Made by a program: the position numbers and the translations under genes. A DNA stretch of 64,000 nt from JASHPR01 sp963729365. GTDB taxonomy: Bacteria; Actinomycetota; Actinomycetes; Streptosporangiales; Streptosporangiaceae. The first letter of the stretch is position 1, and every line of letters starts with the position of its first letter. The notes beneath the pieces were generated by a model. The model made no database searches and had not been told where the DNA came from. It was given only the letters and a program-made list of their open reading frames with translations. The stretch is from contig CAVSNQ010000016.1 in assembly GCA_963729365.1 (NCBI GenBank), positions 62,001 through 126,000 on the forward strand. Direction: 5' to 3'. Shown here one piece after another: positions 8,912 to 17,044 of this stretch.

Positions 8912-11305
8912 TTGCCGTACAAGATCCCTGATCACGACGTCGTCGCGATCATCGATGCTCCGCCGACCCCCGTGGCGCTGCTGGCCCCGGGCGGCCGGTT
9001 TGTCGCGTTCGTGCACTATGAGTCGCATCCGCCGATCGCCGTGCTGGAGCGCCGTTACCTGCGGCTGGCCGGGGTCCGGGTCGATCCCGTGCTGGCCGGC
9101 CGCCAGCGGGTGCGCCGGCTGACCGGGCTGTCGGTGCTGCGGCTGGCGGACGGGACCGAGCGAGCCGTGACCCTGCCGGACGGGGCGCAGCCGAGCGTGC
9201 CCGCGTGGTCGCCCGACGGCCGCACGTTCGCGTTCACCGTGGACGAGGCCGACGGCATCGGCGCGTGGGTGGCCGACGCCGAGTCGGCCACCGCCCGGCA
9301 GGTGCCCGGCCTGCGGGTCCGCGACGTGCTCGGCGGTGACCCGCTGACCATTGGCGCCGCGGTCAGGTGGACCCGCGACGGCAGCTCGCTGCTGGCGCTC
9401 GGCGCGCCCGGCGGGCCGCCGGAGCTGCCCGACACGCCGGTCGAGCCGCGCATCGAGGAGACGGCCGGCAAGCGGTCGCAGATGGCCACGTACCAGGACC
9501 TGCTGCGGACCGCCGCCGACGCGGACGCGTTCGAGGCGCTGGCCACCACCGTCCCGCTCCTGGTCGAGCCGGGCACCGGGGCGGTGAAGGAACTCGGGCC
9601 GCCCGGGCTCTACCAGCGGCTGTCCGACTCGCCCGACGGCGAGCACCTGCTGGTGCACCGGCTGCGGCGGCCGTTCTCGTTCCGGGTCCCTTACCAGTAC
9701 TTCGCGCGCAACGTGGAGGTGTGGTCGGCATCGGGCGAGCTTGAGCGCGTCATCGCCGAGCTCGGCGTCAGCGACGAGGTGCCGCGGCAGGGGGTGCCGA
9801 CGGGCCCGCGGCAGGTGTCCTGGGAGGAACGGGCCGCGGCCAGCCTGGTCTGGACCGAGGCCCTGGACGGCGGCGATCCGGTCGCCCCGGCCGAGCATCG
9901 CGACCGCGTCATGCGGCTCGCCGCGCCGTTCACCTCAGATCCGGAGCCGGCGTTCGACGTCCAGCACCGCTGTCTCGGCTGGCTCGACCTGGATGAGCCG
10001 CACCAGGTGCTGCTGACCGAGCACGACCGCGATCGCCGGTGGCTGACCACCTGGGTGTGCGACCTGGCCGCGCCCGAGCGCCGCCAGGTCCTGTTCGACC
10101 ACTCGATGGATGACGCCTACGCCGACCCGGGCTCGCCGCTGATGGCGACCAACCCCGACGGCAGCCGGACCGTACTGCAAGACGGCACCACGATCTACCT
10201 GCGCGGGGACGGCTCGACGCCGGACGGGGACCGGCCGTTCCTCGACCGCCTGGATCTGGCCACCACGCAGAAGGAGCGGCTGTACGAGAGCTCCGCGGAC
10301 AGCCTGGACCACGTGCTCGGCTTCCCCGCCGCCGCGGGCCGGGCCGAGGTCGTGCTCTGGCACGAGAGCCAGGCCGAGCCGCCGAACCTGTACCTCGCCG
10401 CGCTCGACCGCTCAGCCTCCCGGGCGCTGACCGCCTGGCCCGACCCGCACCCCCAGCTGACCGGGATGGAGAAGCGGCTGATCGTGCACGACCGGGGCGA
10501 CGGGGTGCAGCTATCCGGCCTGCTGCACCTGCCGCCGGGCTACGACCGGGCCACCGGCGGCCGCCTGCCGCTGCTGATCTGGGCCTACCCGCTGGACTAC
10601 GGCGACGCGGCCACCGCCGGCCAGGTCCGCGGCAGCAGCCAGCGGTTCACCCGGCTGAACGCGCTGGAGCCGACGTGGTTCGTGCTGCGCGGCTACGCCG
10701 TGCTCTCGAACGCGACGATGCCGGTGATCGGCGATCCCGAGACGATGAACGACACGTTCGTCGAGCAGGTCACGGTGGCGGCGCGGGCGCACGTTCAGGC
10801 CCTGGACGAGATGGGCATTGTCGACCGGGCGCGCGTGGTCGTGGGCGGGCACAGCTACGGCGGTTTCATGACCGCGAACCTGCTCGCGCACACCGACCTG
10901 TTCGCGGCCGGGATCGCCCGCAGCGGCGCGTACAACCGGACCCTGACCCCGTTCGGCTTCCAGGCCGAGCGGCGCAGCTTCTGGGAGGCATCCGCGGTCT
11001 ACGACCAGCTGTCGCCGTTCCGCTACGCGAACCAGATCACGGCGCCGCTGCTGCTGATCCACGGCGAGCAGGACAACAACTCGGGTACGTTCCCGATCCA
11101 GTCCGAGCGCCTCTACCAGGCGATCCAGGGCACCGGCGGGACGGCGCGGCTGGTGCTGCTGCCGTATGAGAGCCACGGCTACCTAGCGCGCGAGTCGGTG
11201 CTGCACGTGCTGGCCGAGCAGTTCGACTGGCTGGGCCGCTGGCTCGGCCCGGCCGGTGAGTCACCCGGGGGCCCGGCGATCCACAGGCCGGAACCCCCGG
11301 GGTGA
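8912..11305 (+). CDS. Prolyl-oligopeptidase-family (S9) serine peptidase
   Basis: The protein has 797 residues from a TTG start with GAGAGGA about 7 bases upstream. The N-terminal two thirds is a beta-propeller (WSPDGRTFAF and similar blades) and the C-terminal part is an alpha/beta hydrolase. Catalytic residues are readable: Ser648 in GGHSYGGF, Asp721 in HGEQDNNSG, His755 in YESHGY. The lack of a signal peptide points to a cytosolic peptidase cutting short peptides. The length matches acylaminoacyl-peptidase or glutamyl-endopeptidase-like S9 members. A strong hairpin overlaps the stop codon. Confidence 0.88.
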   Translation: MPYKIPDHDVVAIIDAPPTPVALLAPGGRFVAFVHYESHPPIAVLERRYLRLAGVRVDPVLAGRQRVRRLTGLSVLRLADGTERAVTLPDGAQPSVPAWSPDGRTFAFTVDEADGIGAWVADAESATARQVPGLRVRDVLGGDPLTIGAAVRWTRDGSSLLALGAPGGPPELPDTPVEPRIEETAGKRSQMATYQDLLRTAADADAFEALATTVPLLVEPGTGAVKELGPPGLYQRLSDSPDGEHLLVHRLRRPFSFRVPYQYFARNVEVWSASGELERVIAELGVSDEVPRQGVPTGPRQVSWEERAAASLVWTEALDGGDPVAPAEHRDRVMRLAAPFTSDPEPAFDVQHRCLGWLDLDEPHQVLLTEHDRDRRWLTTWVCDLAAPERRQVLFDHSMDDAYADPGSPLMATNPDGSRTVLQDGTTIYLRGDGSTPDGDRPFLDRLDLATTQKERLYESSADSLDHVLGFPAAAGRAEVVLWHESQAEPPNLYLAALDRSASRALTAWPDPHPQLTGMEKRLIVHDRGDGVQLSGLLHLPPGYDRATGGRLPLLIWAYPLDYGDAATAGQVRGSSQRFTRLNALEPTWFVLRGYAVLSNATMPVIGDPETMNDTFVEQVTVAARAHVQALDEMGIVDRARVVVGGHSYGGFMTANLLAHTDLFAAGIARSGAYNRTLTPFGFQAERRSFWEASAVYDQLSPFRYANQITAPLLLIHGEQDNNSGTFPIQSERLYQAIQGTGGTARLVLLPYESHGYLARESVLHVLAEQFDWLGRWLGPAGESPGGPAIHRPEPPG

Positions 11306-11306
11306 C
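11260..11306 (+). terminator. Hairpin overlapping the S9 peptidase stop codon, terminator-like
   Basis: The arms GTCACCCGGGGG (11260-11271) and CCCCCGGGGTGAC (11294-11306) pair along 12 bases with one bulged G, and inner CCGG bases can extend the stem. The TGA stop lies inside the right arm. There is no U-tract, as is usual for actinomycete terminators. Confidence 0.5.
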
Positions 11307-11567
11307 GTGCGCGGCAACGCCGGATATCGGGAGCAGGACAGGATCCGGCGGGCCCTCGGCCGCGCTCATGGGATAAGCAGACCGCAGCAAGGTGGGGCCA
11401 GGCTGAGTCCCGTCTGCAAATCGCCTGGACACCGCACTCCGCGCGGCTGGCCATTAGCGTCGCCGGCCCGCCGCTGCTGCTGTTTCCGCGTGGACGAGCC
11501 GGCCACCCTATTGCGGGCCGGTCGCCGGACCGGCCGCGCGCCGGCCGGGGGAGGGCGCCGTTACCGG
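11307..11567. other. Gene-free stretch between the S9 peptidase and TetR genes
   Basis: No frame has coding character or a credible start and ribosome-binding site. I looked for a riboswitch-like arrangement and found only short GC-rich inverted repeats with no recognisable conserved box. The TetR operator begins at its right edge. Confidence 0.4.
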
Positions 11568-11586
11568 GTGTTAACGTTGTCAACAC
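11568..11586. promoter_or_regulatory. Inverted repeat upstream of TetR gene, candidate auto-operator
   Basis: GTGTTAAC-GTT-GTCAACAC has 8-base arms with one mismatch pair. It ends 4 bases before the first possible TetR start codon, at 11591. TetR proteins usually repress their own promoters through sites of this size. Binding by this particular TetR protein is inference. Confidence 0.5.
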
Positions 11587-11590
11587 TTGC

Positions 11591-12274
11591 GTGGTGCTGC
11601 ACTATGAAGCGGTGACACAGACTCGCGTCAGCCGGGCCGGCTATCACCACGGTGACCTGCCCAACGCCCTGGCCGACGCGGCGACCGACCTGGCCCGCCG
11701 CGGCGGCCCGGAGGCGGTCGTGCTCAGGGAGGCGGCCCGCCAGGTGGGCGTCTCGGCCGCCGCCGCGTACCGGCATTACGTCGGGCACGGCGAGCTGCTG
11801 GGCGCGGTCAAGCGGCGGGCGCTCGCGGCGCTGGCCGACGCGATGCAGGAGGGCCTGGCCAGCGGCGGGCCGCTGGCCAGGCCGGCCGACCCGGCGCAGG
11901 ACGCGGCCCGCCGGTTCCGCAACCTGGGCCGGGCCTACGTCGGCTTCGCGATCGACAATCCCGGCCTGTTCCACACGGCGTTCTGCCGGTCGGACGGCGG
12001 ACCCGGCGGCGTCGACGTCACGGCGCGGATCGAGGCCTCGCGCCCGTACCAGATACTCTCCGGCTCCCTGGACGAGCTCGTCGCGGTCGGCCTGCTCGAC
12101 CCGGCCCGCCGCGGGGTCGCCCCGATCGCGTTCTGGGCGTCCGTGCACGGCCTGGCCACGCTGCTCGTCGACGGGCCGCTGGCGGCGCTGACCGAACCGG
12201 AGCAGGCCGTGGCGATCCAGCGCACCCTGGACATCCTCATCGATGGCATCAGCACCCCGCCGCGTCCGTCCTAG
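11591..12274 (+). CDS. TetR/AcrR-family transcriptional regulator
   Basis: The protein has 227 residues from GTG 11591; a second GTG at 11612 is an equally plausible start, and neither has a clear Shine-Dalgarno. The N-terminal TetR helix-turn-helix reads VVLREAARQVGVSAAAAYRHY (about residues 38-58). The C-terminal ligand domain (SGPLARPADPAQDAARRFRN onward) resembles the WHG-type TetR C-terminal domain. It stands alone, so its only suggested target is its own promoter, through the palindrome at 11568-11586. The effector is unknown. Confidence 0.82.
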   Translation: MVLHYEAVTQTRVSRAGYHHGDLPNALADAATDLARRGGPEAVVLREAARQVGVSAAAAYRHYVGHGELLGAVKRRALAALADAMQEGLASGGPLARPADPAQDAARRFRNLGRAYVGFAIDNPGLFHTAFCRSDGGPGGVDVTARIEASRPYQILSGSLDELVAVGLLDPARRGVAPIAFWASVHGLATLLVDGPLAALTEPEQAVAIQRTLDILIDGISTPPRPS

Positions 12275-12435
12275 CGGCGGGGCTCGCAACAGCTACTGAT
12301 GGGTGCACGTCTGGATTGTGAGGCGTCTTGATTTGTTCAGGTCATCTGGCTGGTCCGAGTGATGTTGTCACTCAGATACGGAGGTGCCGCGATGTTACGC
12401 CTTGTCCGGGAGCTGGCGGGTGTTAGCGATTCTCG

Positions 12436-13251
12436 TTACTCGGTGATACAGCGGCAGCGCTCCGTGAGGACGGTTCGGCAACGTTTGATGACCTTGCGGG
12501 AGGAGGAGAACCGGCCCGCCCCGCCCAGCCAGCAGGTTATCGCCAGCGCGGTGACCGGCCCGACCCCGTACAGCCGCGCGGCCAGGACCTTCGCGCCGGC
12601 CAGGTGCCGGGCGGCGTCCAGCAGCTGGTGCCGCAGCTCGTGCAGCCGGGCGTCCAGGGCGGCGGTCATCTCCAGGGCGGTGGCGACCTGCAGCTGACCG
12701 GCCGGTGACAGATGCGCGGCCGAGACCGCCCGCAGCGCGGCCAGGCCCTGCTCACTGCGCAGCGTGCCCTCGCCCAGGGCCGGGCCGCCCTGATGGAACA
12801 AAACCGCGTGGATGCGCTGCGCCCAGGCGGTGCGCTCACGGCGCAGATCGTGATAGGTCTCCAGCAGGGCGCGGCATTCCAGGATGTGGCCGGGCGGGAT
12901 CCAGCACTCCGGCAGCCGTCCCTCAGCCAGCAGCATCCTCAGATGCCGGCAGTCAGTCTTGTCGGTCTTGGCGTGCCGCTTGCGGCCACGCGCGAAGGCG
13001 GTGTCAGCCGGCTCGGCCAGATGCGCCGCGACACCGGCCGCGGCCAGCTCCTCGGCGACATACCGCCACCCGGTGCACCCCTCGGCCGCGAACGCGACGT
13101 CATCGCGGCCGTGGAACCGTACCAGCCAGGCACGCAGGTGCGCCCGGTCGGCCGGGGCGATCTGGCCTCGCCGCACCTCCCCGGTCACGGTGTCGAGGTA
13201 GTCGAAGGTCAGCTGCTTCCGGTGGATATCCAGCCCGCCTACGATCGGCAT
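12436..13251 (-). CDS. IS110-family transposase, C-terminally truncated
   Basis: The frame encodes 271 residues from ATG 13251, which has GAGGAG 6 bases upstream. The N-terminal DEDD/RuvC-like domain is recognisable from VGGLDIHRKQ, AEGCTGWRYVAEEL and KTDKTDCRHLRMLL. The Transposase_20 domain starts at LYGVGPVTALAITCWL but breaks off after GRFSSSRKVIKR, before the segment that holds the catalytic serine. Full-length family members have about 350-400 residues, so roughly 100 are missing and the enzyme should be inactive. The break near 12490-12500 probably marks the element edge. A stem-loop upstream (13329-13376) may be part of its bridge RNA. Confidence 0.82.
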   Translation of the reverse strand: MPIVGGLDIHRKQLTFDYLDTVTGEVRRGQIAPADRAHLRAWLVRFHGRDDVAFAAEGCTGWRYVAEELAAAGVAAHLAEPADTAFARGRKRHAKTDKTDCRHLRMLLAEGRLPECWIPPGHILECRALLETYHDLRRERTAWAQRIHAVLFHQGGPALGEGTLRSEQGLAALRAVSAAHLSPAGQLQVATALEMTAALDARLHELRHQLLDAARHLAGAKVLAARLYGVGPVTALAITCWLGGAGRFSSSRKVIKRCRTVLTERCRCITE

Positions 13252-13328
13252 CGGGACCTCCTCAAGCTCGGAGGGACGCACGCACGCGCCCCATGCGAAT
13301 TGCCTACGCCGTCAATCCTGACGCGCGT

Positions 13329-13376
13329 CTGAGCTGGGGAGGTCTCCCGGCACCCTGGCCGCCGACCTCAGCTCAG
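13329..13376 (-). ncRNA. Stem-loop upstream of IS110 transposase, bridge-RNA candidate
   Basis: CTGAGCTG (13329-13336) pairs perfectly with CAGCTCAG (13369-13376). Inside, AGGTC (13340-13344) pairs with GACCT (13364-13368), leaving a 3-base bulge and a 19-base loop. It lies about 80 bases 5' of the transposase start, where some IS110 elements encode their bridge RNA. The structure is seen; the function is inferred. Confidence 0.35.
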
Positions 13377-13596
13377 TCCGGCCCGATGCATGTCATCTAA
13401 TTGCGCGGCTGCGGGGGTCTAGTTCGTGCGGACCGGCGCCCGCACAGATCTGGTACTTCGGCCGGCTAAGTGGACGCTGCTCGAGCCGGCTGGAAGATCG
13501 CAGGCAAGCACGGACAGCAAGGTTTACCGGTCCTCGTCGTCGTCGCCCGGCGGATATGTGCCGGCCAGGTTCGGCGGCATTGGTGGGCATCAGCGA

Positions 13597-14193
13597 CTAC
13601 GGGTTGGTGTAGCCGCTCGCGTCGGCTGCGGCGGTCGCGGCCTGGTGGTTCTGGGCGCCGTGCAGGAACACGGTGGTGATGAGCGCGGCGGCTTTCTCGG
13701 TGCCGGCCTGGTGGTCGGCGGCCATGCGGCCTGCGGCCCGGAGCAGGTAGCCGAGCAGGTAGCCGAGTTCGCCGGGGGTGAGGTCGCTGCGGAGGGTCTG
13801 GTCGTCGATGCCGCGGCGCAGCACCGCCTGGATCATGGTCCCGATCTGCTGTTCGACGGTGCCGGCAGGGTCGGCCTGGTCGGCAACGGCGGCATACTTG
13901 CTGCCGGCCGCGGCGACGACGCGGGCGATGCGGGCGATCGCTTCGGGCACGGGGACGGCGTCCAGGTCGGCCTCGGCGAGCCGGGTGGCGGCCTCGCTGA
14001 GGCCGGCGGCGGTTAGCGCCTGCAGCAGCTGCTCCCGGGTCGGGAAGTACCGGTACAAGGTGGCCCGGGACACGCCGGCGGCCGCGGCGACGTCGGCCAT
14101 GCTGGGCGGCTTGCCGCCCGCGGCCAGCAGGTCCGCGGCCACGTCGAGGATCGTCTCGGCGACCCGTTCCTGGACGGCTGGGCTCTTCGTCAT
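13597..14193 (-). CDS. TetR-family repressor of the adjacent MMPL transporter
   Basis: The protein has 198 residues. The N-terminal helix-turn-helix reads PSMADVAAAAGVSRATLYRYF (about residues 30-50), followed by the TetR C-terminal helices. It is transcribed divergently from the MMPL gene across a 104-base region with two inverted repeats, the classic layout of a drug-responsive export switch. A possible promoter for this gene is TTGTCT-18-TAAACT on the minus strand within that region. The ligand is unknown and is probably a substrate of the pump. Confidence 0.85.
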   Translation of the reverse strand: MTKSPAVQERVAETILDVAADLLAAGGKPPSMADVAAAAGVSRATLYRYFPTREQLLQALTAAGLSEAATRLAEADLDAVPVPEAIARIARVVAAAGSKYAAVADQADPAGTVEQQIGTMIQAVLRRGIDDQTLRSDLTPGELGYLLGYLLRAAGRMAADHQAGTEKAAALITTVFLHGAQNHQAATAAADASGYTNP

Positions 14194-14222
14194 GCCCCAG
14201 AGTTTACATCACTGACTTGATG

Positions 14223-14259
14223 CTAGACAATCTAGATCAGATATGAGACATTAATGTCT
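14223..14259. promoter_or_regulatory. Two palindromes in the TetR/MMPL divergent region
   Basis: CTAGA-CAA-TCTAG (14223-14235) and a perfect 14-base palindrome AGACATTAATGTCT (14246-14259) lie between the two divergent starts. This A/T-rich stretch stands out from its GC-rich surroundings. They are the likely TetR operators controlling both genes. Confidence 0.6.
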
Positions 14260-14297
14260 TGTAAAGAGAGTACTTCGTCTGACGACGGGAGACTGAC

Positions 14298-16514
14298 ATG
14301 GCTTCGATGGCTCGCTGGTGCTACCGGCGCCGGGCATGGGTTCTGATCGGATGGGTGGCGCTGCTGGTGGTCCTGGGGGCGGGCGGCCGGGCCGCCGGGT
14401 CGGCGTACTCCGACACCCTCACCCTGCCCGGAACCGGGTCGACGGCCGCGCTGCACTTGGAGGAACAGGCGTTCCCCGGCCACGCCGGGGACCAGGACAC
14501 GATCGTCTGGCGGGCCAGCACTGGCAGTGTGCGCGCCCCGGCGGTCCGCGCCGAGGTCACGGCCATGCTGGCCAAGGTCGCGGCCGCGCCCGGGGTGGCG
14601 TCAGTGATCAGCCCGTACTCCGCCCGCGGCGCCGCCCAGGTCAGCCGCGACGGGCAGATCGCCTACGCCACCGTGGTGTTCGACGCTCAGGCGAACAGTC
14701 TGCCCGTAGCCGAGGTCACCCGTGTCGTTCACCTCGCCGAGGCGGTCCGGGCCCCCGGCCTGCAGGTCGACCTGGGCGGGCAGGCGGTGGAGAACGCGCT
14801 GCGGCCCTCGGTCGGCATCAGCGCGATCGTCGGGGTGGTGGCCGCGGCGGTGGTGCTGTTCATCGCGTTCGGCTCGCTGCTGGCCATGCTGCTGCCGCTG
14901 GCGGTCGCGATCGCTGGCCTGGTCTCCGGCCTGATGACGGTCGGGCTGGCGTCGCACGCGGTGAGCATTCCCTCGATCGGCCCGACGCTGGGCGTCCTGA
15001 TCGGGCTGGGCGTGGGCATCGACTACGCGCTGTTCATCGTCACCCGGCACCGCACCAATCTCAAGGCCGGGATGACCCCGCCCGACGCCGCGGCCGGGGC
15101 GCTGAACACCTCCGGCCGCGCGGTCCTGTTCGCCGGCACCACGGTGTGCATCGCCCTGCTCGGGATGCTCGTGCTGGGCGTCGGCTACGTTTCCGGCCTG
15201 GGCATCGCCGCGGCGATCACCGTGGCGTTCACGGTGGCCGCCGCCACCACCCTGCTGCCCGCGCTGCTCGGCTTCCTGGGCCTGCGAGTGCTGTCCCGCC
15301 GGGAACGCCGCCGGCTGGCCGCCGGCCGCCGCGCCCGCGACGGCGCGTCCACCTGGTGGGCCCGGCTGGCCGCGTTCGTGCAGCGCCACCCCGCCCCGCT
15401 GGCTGCCGCAGCCGCCGCGGTGATGGTCGTGCTCACCATCCCGGTGCTGTCGCTGCGGCTGGGCTCCTCTGACGCGGCCAACGACCCGGCCGCCTCCACC
15501 ACCCACCACGCCTACCAGCTGCTCGCCGACGGTTTCGGCCCCGGCTTCAACGGGCCCCTGCAGCTGGCCGGGACCACCAGCACCCCCGCTGATGCGGCCG
15601 CGTTCACCCGGCTGGCCAACACGCTGAAGACCGAGCCCGGCATCGCCGCGGTCTCCGCGGCCGTCCCCGGCCACGGCGCCTCGGTGATCAGCGTGACACC
15701 TGCCACCTCGCCGGAGGCCGCAGCCACCAGCACGCTCATCGGCCACCTGCGCGACGCCGTCATCCCCGCCGCCGAGCACGGCACCAGCCTGCGCGTCTAC
15801 GTCGGCGGCATCACCGCCACCAACGGCGACTTCGCTGCCGTCATCGGCCACAAGCTGCTGCTGTTCATCGGAGTCATCCTCGCCCTGGGGTTCCTGCTGC
15901 TGCTGCTGGCCTTCCGCAGCCTGCTCATCCCCGCGGCAGCGGCGGTGATGAACCTGCTCGCCGCGGGCGCATCCTTCGGCGTGCTGGTCGCCATCTTCCA
16001 GTACGGCTGGGGCCTGCGGCTCCTCGGCCTCGGCCAGGCCGGCCCGGTCGAATCGTTCCTGCCCGTCTTGATGCTCGCCGTCTTGTTCGGCCTGTCCACC
16101 GACTACGAGGTGTTCCTGGTCTCCCGGATCCGCGAGGAATGGGCCGCCACCGGCGACAACCACCAGGCGGTCCGCACCGGCCAGGCCAGCACCGGCCGGG
16201 TCATCATCGCCGCCGCCACCATCATGATCCTGGTGTTCGGCGCGTTCATCCTGTCCGGCCAGCAGATCACCGGCGAGTTCGGCATCGGCCTGGCGGCCGC
16301 GGTCCTGCTCGACGCCTTCCTCCTGCGGACCGTCCTGGTCCCGGCCCTGATGCACCTGTCCGGCCGCGCGAACTGGTGGCTGCCCGGCTGGCTGGACCGC
16401 CTCCTCCCGCACCTGTCCATCGAGCCCGCGACCCAGCTACCCGCCCCGGCCGGCCCGGCGCCCGCCAGGGCAGCCACACGCCACCTGGCACTCAGCGGCA
16501 GGAAGCCGGACTAG
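14298..16514 (+). CDS. MMPL-family RND transporter
   Basis: The protein has 738 residues and the twelve-helix MmpL topology: one N-terminal membrane segment (about 14-34), a periplasmic-type loop, five helices, a central cytoplasmic region (about 335-360), then the second repeat. The proton-relay Asp-Tyr pairs are present in both halves: GVGIDYALFIVTRHR in the first and GLSTDYEVFLVSRIREEW in the second. Start ATG 14298 has GGGAG 7 bases upstream. MmpL-like pumps export lipids or drugs; the short loops and the TetR neighbour favour drug or metabolite export. A perfect 15-base-pair hairpin follows 36 bases after the stop. Confidence 0.9.
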   Translation: MASMARWCYRRRAWVLIGWVALLVVLGAGGRAAGSAYSDTLTLPGTGSTAALHLEEQAFPGHAGDQDTIVWRASTGSVRAPAVRAEVTAMLAKVAAAPGVASVISPYSARGAAQVSRDGQIAYATVVFDAQANSLPVAEVTRVVHLAEAVRAPGLQVDLGGQAVENALRPSVGISAIVGVVAAAVVLFIAFGSLLAMLLPLAVAIAGLVSGLMTVGLASHAVSIPSIGPTLGVLIGLGVGIDYALFIVTRHRTNLKAGMTPPDAAAGALNTSGRAVLFAGTTVCIALLGMLVLGVGYVSGLGIAAAITVAFTVAAATTLLPALLGFLGLRVLSRRERRRLAAGRRARDGASTWWARLAAFVQRHPAPLAAAAAAVMVVLTIPVLSLRLGSSDAANDPAASTTHHAYQLLADGFGPGFNGPLQLAGTTSTPADAAAFTRLANTLKTEPGIAAVSAAVPGHGASVISVTPATSPEAAATSTLIGHLRDAVIPAAEHGTSLRVYVGGITATNGDFAAVIGHKLLLFIGVILALGFLLLLLAFRSLLIPAAAAVMNLLAAGASFGVLVAIFQYGWGLRLLGLGQAGPVESFLPVLMLAVLFGLSTDYEVFLVSRIREEWAATGDNHQAVRTGQASTGRVIIAAATIMILVFGAFILSGQQITGEFGIGLAAAVLLDAFLLRTVLVPALMHLSGRANWWLPGWLDRLLPHLSIEPATQLPAPAGPAPARAATRHLALSGRKPD

Positions 16515-16549
16515 CTCCCGCGCCGCCATCCGGCAGAGCTAGCCCACCA

Positions 16550-16587
16550 GGGACCGGCCCGGCTATCCCCCGAGCCGGGCCGGTCCC
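16550..16587 (+). terminator. Perfect 15-bp hairpin terminator after MMPL gene
   Basis: GGGACCGGCCCGGCT (16550-16564) and its exact reverse complement (16573-16587) flank an 8-base loop. It starts 36 bases downstream of the MMPL stop. No U-run follows. Confidence 0.75.
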
Positions 16588-16768
16588 GCAATTACACCTG
16601 GCGCGGGCTTGGGCACCTTCAGCCGATCGGCCTCGGCGACGCCGGGCCGATCCTGATCGAAAGTGCCCCGAGACCCGGCCGATCGGCGCCTGAGGCAGAT
16701 AGCTGCCCGCTCAAAACGCAGGTAGTGGATCATGGCCGAGACACTCCGAGGAGGACGTTGGGCACAAT
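16588..16768. other. Non-coding spacer with two GCCGATCGGC palindromes
   Basis: No gene is supported here. Two identical perfect 10-base palindromes lie at 16622-16631 and 16678-16687, 56 bases apart. They could be regulatory or chance in GC-rich DNA. Confidence 0.35.
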
Positions 16769-16820
16769 GAGCCTGGCCCCGGTTCTCCGGACAGCCCCGT
16801 CCGGGAACCGGGCCAGGCTC
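16769..16820 (+). promoter_or_regulatory. Long leader hairpin upstream of the broken quinone-oxidoreductase gene
   Basis: A 24-base left arm (16769-16792) pairs with a 22-base right arm (16799-16820) around a 6-base loop, with only two single-base bulges. It ends a few bases before the ribosome-binding site (GGGAGAGGAG) of the GTG at 16842. It may be an attenuator, a leader structure or the terminator of a lost upstream gene. Confidence 0.5.
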
Positions 16821-16841
16821 ACAACGGGAGAGGAGCAGCAG

Positions 16842-17000
16842 GTGTTCGCTCATAGGATCGTGGACTTCACGGGCCCCGATGACGTTCGGTGGGCGAAGTT
16901 GACGAGCCCGGCGCCGACGGTGGCGTGCTGATCGATGTAGCCGCCGCCGGCGTGTCGTTCGCGGACTTGCTGCAGCTGGTCGACTGGCCCGAGGGCACGC
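16842..17000 (+). pseudogene. 5' fragment of a quinone-oxidoreductase-like gene with a frameshift
   Basis: From GTG 16842, with a strong ribosome-binding site, the frame reads VFAHRIVDFTGPDDVRWAK. The homologous sequence then continues in another frame as VDEPGADGGVLIDVAAAGVS and FADLLQLVDWPEG. This is the N-terminal GroES-like part of zinc-free NADPH:quinone oxidoreductases. It stops at a hairpin (17001-17028) after about 50 residues, where full proteins have about 320. Both a frameshift near 16900 and a large 3' deletion are therefore visible, so no functional product is expected. Confidence 0.65.
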
Positions 17001-17028
17001 GACGGAGGCGTATGCAGACGCCTCCGTC
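17001..17028 (-). terminator. Perfect 11-bp hairpin after the XRE regulator gene
   Basis: GACGGAGGCGT (17001-17011) and ACGCCTCCGTC (17018-17028) flank a 6-base loop. It lies 16 bases past the stop of the minus-strand XRE gene and also marks the end of the quinone-oxidoreductase fragment, so it may be bidirectional. No U-run is present. Confidence 0.6.
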
Positions 17029-17044
17029 GGCCGCGCCGCGCCCG

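Larger units (their letters stand above)
12436..13376 (-). mobile_element. IS110-like element remnant
   Basis: The span covers the truncated transposase and the structured 5' flank. IS110 elements lack long terminal inverted repeats and encode a bridge RNA in a non-coding end, so the true edges cannot be placed by eye. The left edge is assumed to lie where transposase homology stops. Confidence 0.5.

Noticed and set aside
11307..11567. Possible riboswitch upstream of TetR
   Set aside because: No conserved riboswitch box or expression platform was recognised, and the neighbouring gene is a regulator.
14601..16412. A 603-codon minus-strand frame
   Set aside because: It is antisense to the MMPL gene and made of Gln/Gly/Asp-rich low-complexity sequence.
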